Shown here: positions 7,687 through 10,402 of the stretch, one piece after another
Numbering within the stretch: position 1 is the first letter of the stretch
How the letters are laid out: each line of letters begins with the position of its first letter
Source of the DNA: Actinomycetes bacterium
GTDB taxonomy: Bacteria > Actinomycetota > Acidimicrobiia > Acidimicrobiales > Bog-793
Assembly: GCA_021785095.1 (NCBI GenBank)
Contig: JAJYGM010000613.1
Span: 10,513 to 20,914 of the forward strand
Length of the DNA stretch: 10,402 bases
Direction of reading: 5' to 3'
Notes under the pieces: generated by a model
Databases searched by the model: none
What the model was told of the DNA's origin: nothing
Seen by the model: the letters and a program-made list of their open reading frames with translations, nothing else
Position numbers and translations under genes: made by a program

Positions 7687-7727
7687 TCGGCCGACTCCCC
7701 CGGATCAGGGCGGCGAGTCTGCCGGGG

Positions 7728-8258
7728 TCAGCAGCCTGCGGGCGTCTTGTTGCCGTTCGCGAGTGTGAGCAGCGTGCAAATGGTCACTTTGCTGACGAGC
7801 CACTTCGAGGACACGTACACGGCGAAACCCTTCGAGTTCGCCAGCAACGGCTTGTTCGACGGGGACACGATCGAGTAGGTCACGAGCGCGCAGGGACTCG
7901 ACAAGGCCTCGGTCTGGCAGGCGCTTCCGGACTTCACCTGGATCGAGCTCACGACCGCCCCGGCGGCCTTCTTCGCGAGTGGCGAGCTCAACTCGCTCGT
8001 CATCGCCGCCTTGATCGACTGGCCGTCCTGCACGACGGCGAGCTTGGGTGGGACGGATGGATCGGCCAGGTCGAACAGCGTCTTGAACGCCTTCTCGATC
8101 GCGGCTCTGGAAGCGGCTGCAGTAGGCGCGTTGCTGCTGGCCGTCGGTGCCGTGCTCGTCGTGGCACCCGAGTTGGCGGGCGTGCTCCCGCAGGCACAAG
8201 CGGCAAGAGCGAGCAGCCCGGAACCGGCGAGCGCCCACCAGGTGTGCGGTCGAGTCAT
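7728..8258 (-). CDS. Small Mtb12-like lipoprotein of unknown function
   Basis: A 176-residue lipoprotein. The signal peptide (MTRPHTWWALAGSGLLALAA) ends in the lipobox L-A-A-C with the lipid-bearing cysteine at 21. A Ser/Thr/Ala-rich linker follows to about 50. The mature domain starts with AIEKAFKTLFDLADPSVPP and ends WLVSKVTICTLLTLANG...C. From memory this pattern (a helix with 'tLFd', then a final strand with W-x-[VI]-S-K-x-x-[FI]-C and a terminal cysteine) resembles the mycobacterial low-molecular-weight antigen Mtb12 family, small NTF2-like exported proteins of unknown role. Cysteines 114, 123, 161 and 176 could form two disulfides. ATG 8258 is chosen because the signal peptide begins there; the frame stays open 50 codons upstream but without protein-like content. 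A TAATCT element lies seven bases upstream, so the mRNA may be leaderless. The gene converges on the transporter operon. Confidence 0.8.
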   Translation of the reverse strand: MTRPHTWWALAGSGLLALAACACGSTPANSGATTSTAPTASSNAPTAAASRAAIEKAFKTLFDLADPSVPPKLAVVQDGQSIKAAMTSELSSPLAKKAAGAVVSSIQVKSGSACQTEALSSPCALVTYSIVSPSNKPLLANSKGFAVYVSSKWLVSKVTICTLLTLANGNKTPAGC

Positions 8259-8265
8259 CGAGTCG

Positions 8266-8271
8266 AGATTA
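8266..8271 (-). promoter_or_regulatory. Candidate -10 element of a leaderless promoter for the lipoprotein gene
   Basis: On the minus strand TAATCT fits the TANNNT consensus of actinobacterial -10 elements. It ends seven bases before the ATG at 8258, so transcription would begin at or next to the start codon. No Shine-Dalgarno sequence is present, which agrees with a leaderless message. A clear -35 is not seen; CCGACA lies 19 bases upstream of it and is weak. The surroundings are GC-rich, so this AT-rich hexamer stands out. Confidence 0.5.
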
Positions 8272-8304
8272 GGGGAAGCCTGCTCCGTCCTGTCGGTGGT
8301 GCCT

Positions 8305-8336
8305 GCTCGCTGTGGTCGAGTCGCCTCACAGCGAGC
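8305..8336. repeat. 10-bp inverted repeat upstream of the lipoprotein gene
   Basis: GCTCGCTGTG (8305-8314) and its exact reverse complement CACAGCGAGC (8327-8336) flank a 12-base centre. The repeat lies just upstream of where the -35 of the lipoprotein promoter would fall, a position typical of an activator or repressor site. As RNA it could also fold as a hairpin and end transcription arriving from upstream; no U-tract follows on either strand. Which of the two roles applies is not decided by the sequence. Confidence 0.55.
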
Positions 8337-8596
8337 CTCACCAGCCGTCCCCACATCTGGTCGGGGCCGCGACGACTCGTCGGTGTGCTGCCCCATCTGC
8401 GTAGACATCGCCGGTCGTCGGAGAGACGGCGTTCTCGACCTCGGCGCTCGAGTAACGACAGCGTGCGCTCAACTCGAAGATCTTGGACGCGACGGCGCCG
8501 AAGGCCGCCTTCCCGGCACGCTCGGCACCTCCGGCGGGCGGGGACGTCGATCCGGCAGCACCGGCGATTCTGGTCCGCGAAGATCGTGCCCACAAG

Positions 8597-8622
8597 CACT
8601 CGCGGGGCACACCCCGCGCGTG
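8597..8622 (-). terminator. Strong GC hairpin, probable terminator of the nucleosidase gene
   Basis: CGCGGGG (8601-8607), loop CACA, then CCCCGCG (8612-8618) form a perfect seven-base stem. After one mismatch it continues with CAC/GTG. It starts 12 bases after the nucleosidase stop codon on the minus strand. There is no U-tract, which is common for terminator hairpins in high-GC actinobacteria, so factor-independent ending is plausible but not certain. Confidence 0.55.
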
Positions 8623-8634
8623 TCGGGCCTACGG

Positions 8635-9873
8635 TCAGATCTTCCCGGCGGAGTAGGTGTACTCGGACTCGAGCTTTTGCAAGCGGGGCCCAGTCAACAC
8701 GACCCTCTGCCCGCTCGAGTTGCGGAAGACCACCTTGGAGACCTTGGTCACGCTGTAGAACGCCTTCTTCGCCACGATGTACCCGTACATCCGGGCGTTC
8801 GCCTTCTTCCAGAGGTCAGCCAGCTTCGTCGGCATCTTGTCGATGGTCGCGGGCAGGTGCTCCACGAGGTACCTCACGACTCTGGCCGCGTGCTTGGAAG
8901 CGAGGATCCCGTCGTACGCGTTCGGGTACCAGACCGAGTCCGAGATGCCCCGGACGAGGAGCCACGGGACGCCGAGCTGGCTGTTCATGAACGCAAAACC
9001 GTTCGCCTCGTTCTCCTCCGCGTCCGTCGGGTACAGCATGTTCTGCGCCTCGATCCACGAGAGCGGCTCTGTCCACACGTCCGCCTGGCCGATGATGCCG
9101 GCGACGACCTTGTTCTTGATCGAGCCTGTGCGCGAGGGGATGCCCGTGGCGTCCGCGATGGTCGTCGACCCGATGAAGCTCGTCGCCATCGTCGCCGTGT
9201 GCACGAGTTGGTAGGGGGCCGAGTAGGCGGCGACGTACACGGCCTTGTGGTCAACCCCTGAGCCGTAGTTGTAGTTCTTCGCGTCGGACGGCGTCGGGAG
9301 CGGGGTGCCGTACCCGGTGATGATGTCGCCCCTCACGTCGGACCGACTCGTGAGGTTGATCTCCTCACCGCTGTAGCCCTGCTGGTACCCGCCGAGGAAG
9401 TAGTGGATGTTCGACTTGTCGACGACGAAGCCGCTCACGACGACATCCCCGACGTGCACCCGTGCGTTCTGAGCGCCGGCGGTGCCGGAGAACAGCACTG
9501 CCCGGGGGCGGAAGTTCTTGTCGAGCAAGTAGGTCGCGAGCTCAGCGGACTGGTCCACCTCCCCGCTTGCCACGTCGACGACCGGCTTCCCCGCGATCGT
9601 TCCCTCCCAGAAGCGCAGCCCGTCGATGTCCCGATGCCCCGTCACCTTCATCTCGGCGAGGATCGGGGCCTGCTCGGCCCCGAAGGCGTCGATGATCCCG
9701 ATGGGAGCGAGCGCAGCTTCATGCCGAGCGGCCGCAGTGGCCTGTGCGCCCGACACGGCGAGCGACGCCGCCGGCACAGCGACGGCGACCGCCGCCACGA
9801 CGGCGAGAGGGATCGTGATCCGCCTCTTGCTCGTCCTGGCCAGCTTCCTCTCTAGACGTCCTCGTCCGGTCAT
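8635..9873 (-). CDS. Exported MTA/SAH nucleosidase-like (phosphorylase superfamily) protein
   Basis: A 412-residue protein with a basic N-terminus, a hydrophobic segment (about 20-42) and a possible AxA cleavage region near 43-49, so it is exported or membrane-anchored. IGIIDAFGAEQAP (58-70) matches the opening strand of 5'-methylthioadenosine/S-adenosylhomocysteine nucleosidases. AVLFSGTAGAQNARVHVGDVVVS (about 125-147) is the conserved glycine-rich core. Aligned by eye with the E. coli enzyme, Glu67, Glu289 (NEANG) and Asp312 (VRGISD) fall on its catalytic Glu12, Glu174 and Asp197. It is therefore probably an active nucleosidase or phosphorylase that splits a nucleoside outside the membrane; the substrate is not known. 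It is far longer than the roughly 230-residue cytoplasmic enzymes, through an insertion (about 155-285) and a basic C-terminal tail (about 340-412). ATG 9873 has a perfect AAGGAGGA five bases upstream. It is followed by a terminator-like hairpin and stands alone. Confidence 0.82.
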   Translation of the reverse strand: MTGRGRLERKLARTSKRRITIPLAVVAAVAVAVPAASLAVSGAQATAAARHEAALAPIGIIDAFGAEQAPILAEMKVTGHRDIDGLRFWEGTIAGKPVVDVASGEVDQSAELATYLLDKNFRPRAVLFSGTAGAQNARVHVGDVVVSGFVVDKSNIHYFLGGYQQGYSGEEINLTSRSDVRGDIITGYGTPLPTPSDAKNYNYGSGVDHKAVYVAAYSAPYQLVHTATMATSFIGSTTIADATGIPSRTGSIKNKVVAGIIGQADVWTEPLSWIEAQNMLYPTDAEENEANGFAFMNSQLGVPWLLVRGISDSVWYPNAYDGILASKHAARVVRYLVEHLPATIDKMPTKLADLWKKANARMYGYIVAKKAFYSVTKVSKVVFRNSSGQRVVLTGPRLQKLESEYTYSAGKI

Positions 9874-9878
9874 CGCAG

Positions 9879-9886
9879 TCCTCCTT
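9879..9886 (-). promoter_or_regulatory. Strong ribosome binding site of the nucleosidase gene
   Basis: On the minus strand AAGGAGGA lies five bases before ATG 9873. It is the only textbook Shine-Dalgarno sequence among the starts in this window and fixes that start. The remaining bases up to 10119 between the two divergent genes show no confident promoter on either strand; a short palindrome TGACCGGTCA is at 10005-10014. Confidence 0.8.
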
Positions 9887-10119
9887 CGGTTGCCCGTCGT
9901 GTCACGGGCGCCTTCGTCAGCCCGGGTCCGTCCGTGCCGACACGCTCATGGTCGCAAAGTCGTGCTGGCCCGGCAAGGGTCGGGACCCCGGCGCGCAGGT
10001 CCGCTGACCGGTCACACCGATCCACGAAGTCCCAGGACCCTCTCAGCGTTCGCCCACAGGCCACGCAGGATGCGCCTGCAAGCTGTCACCAGCAGAGCAG
10101 ACTGGTCGGGAGAGTGGTC

Positions 10120-10402
10120 ATGGGCACGAACGAGACACCAGAACCGGAGTCAACCGAGAACAACGAGCCGGCGAAGGGCTCCGCCGACTTCGCCGGCTAC
10201 TCCGCCGAGCCGGAGCCGACCGGCGAGACTCCTCCGGCCCGTGCGACGCCGCCGTACGGGTACGGGTACTGGTACGGGTACGGGACGCCACCGAACTCGG
10301 AGCCGGGGCCGGGTACGGGGCCCGCTACGGGACCGGGGCCAGGGCCGGTGCCGGAGGCACCGCAACAGCGCAGGGCGCGTCCCGGTGCGATCGCGGCAGC
10401 GG
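10120..10402 (+). CDS. N-terminus of a Pro/Gly/Tyr-rich protein, possibly membrane-anchored (cut by window edge)
   Basis: The first 94 residues are visible and the frame runs off the right edge. The start is acidic and polar (MGTNETPEPESTENNEPAKG). A Tyr-Gly run (YGYGYWYGYG, about 46-55) and a Pro/Gly/Thr-rich stretch follow, and the visible part ends in a basic cluster (QQRRARPGAIAAA) that looks like the entry into a membrane helix. GGGAG lies about seven bases before the ATG. Actinobacterial membrane-anchored trypsin-like (HtrA-type) proteases and some other envelope proteins begin this way, with a disordered cytoplasmic tail before one helix, but no domain is visible here and the function is not known. 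Five tandem six-base units (10255-10284, TACGGG with one TACTGG) encode the Tyr-Gly run. Confidence 0.7.
   Translation, partial: MGTNETPEPESTENNEPAKGSADFAGYSAEPEPTGETPPARATPPYGYGYWYGYGTPPNSEPGPGTGPATGPGPGPVPEAPQQRRARPGAIAAA
10255..10284 (+). repeat. Five tandem TACGGG-type hexamers inside a coding region
   Basis: Units at 10255, 10261, 10267, 10273 and 10279 read TACGGG except the third, TACTGG. They encode Tyr-Gly four times and Tyr-Trp once. Being in frame (six bases), changes in copy number would lengthen or shorten the protein tail without breaking the frame. Confidence 0.85.

Larger units (their letters stand above)
8259..8634. other. 376-base gap without a convincing gene
   Basis: This stretch separates two minus-strand genes. 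It holds the candidate leaderless -10 for the lipoprotein gene, the 10-bp inverted repeat at 8305-8336 and the hairpin at 8597-8622. The centre (about 8340-8595) has open frames on both strands, including a minus-strand frame of 90 codons, but none has a ribosome binding site or recognisable domain. It may be spacer DNA or the remains of a lost gene. Confidence 0.5.

Noticed and set aside
7687..7727. Possible bidirectional terminator between convergent genes (CCCCGG at 7698-7703 and CCGGGG at 7722-7727)
   Set aside because: The stem is only six bases with an 18-base loop and no T-tract on either side; too weak to call, though convergence makes some terminator here likely.
8338..8610. A 90-codon minus-strand frame in the large gap
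   Set aside because: Its only long start is a GTG inside the loop of the terminator-like hairpin, with no ribosome binding site. The product is not recognised, although its middle part looks mildly protein-like.
6882..8990. A 702-codon plus-strand open frame
   Set aside because: Low-complexity arginine-rich product that crosses LivF and runs antisense to the lipoprotein and nucleosidase genes; a frame shadow.
9870..10064. A 64-codon minus-strand frame from a GTG, ending in an ATGA overlap with the nucleosidase start
   Set aside because: It has no ribosome binding site or recognisable domain, and it contains the strong ribosome binding site of the nucleosidase gene. More likely a leader or upstream region.

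Overview
The window is GC-rich DNA with GTG as well as ATG starts, start/stop overlaps of four bases (ATGA or GTGA), an ECF sigma factor and lipoproteins with short actinobacterial-style signal peptides. This suggests a member of the Actinomycetota. A lineage such as Acidimicrobiia is possible, but the sequence alone does not fix it. I see no tRNA, rRNA, CRISPR array, insertion sequence or phage gene.

Left part (1-2658): a Rieske [2Fe-2S] protein gene runs leftward off the window edge. It is divergent from an ECF sigma factor gene and a translationally coupled gene for a single-pass membrane protein with a large exported beta-rich domain, probably the partner (anti-sigma-like) of the sigma factor. 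The 148-base divergent control region is the most informative non-coding stretch. It holds a perfect 22-bp palindrome inside a 19-bp promoter spacer, the architecture used by MerR/SoxR-family regulators, facing the Rieske gene. It also holds a candidate ECF-type promoter facing the sigma gene.

Middle part (2790-7686): a compact branched-chain-amino-acid-type (HAAT) ABC importer operon. In order it encodes a lipoprotein substrate-binding protein, a single fused LivH-LivM permease, a LivG-type ATPase and a LivF-type ATPase. The last three genes overlap by four bases at each junction. All the parts of a working importer are present. The substrate cannot be read from sequence; branched-chain amino acids, other amino acids, amides or urea are all possible for this family.

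Right part (7728-10402): a small Mtb12-like lipoprotein gene converges on the importer operon and is probably read from a leaderless mRNA. Upstream of it is a 376-base gap with two strong inverted repeats. Next, also on the minus strand, is an exported member of the MTA/SAH nucleosidase (PNP/UDP phosphorylase) superfamily with the three expected catalytic residues. Finally, divergent from it, comes the N-terminus of a Pro/Gly/Tyr-rich protein cut by the window edge.

Most genes are ordinary actinobacterial cell-envelope and transport functions. I did not find a clearly novel multi-gene system. The points most worth checking are the SoxR/MerR-like operator driving a Rieske gene, the sigma/beta-domain membrane protein pair without a zinc anti-sigma motif, and the exported nucleosidase.
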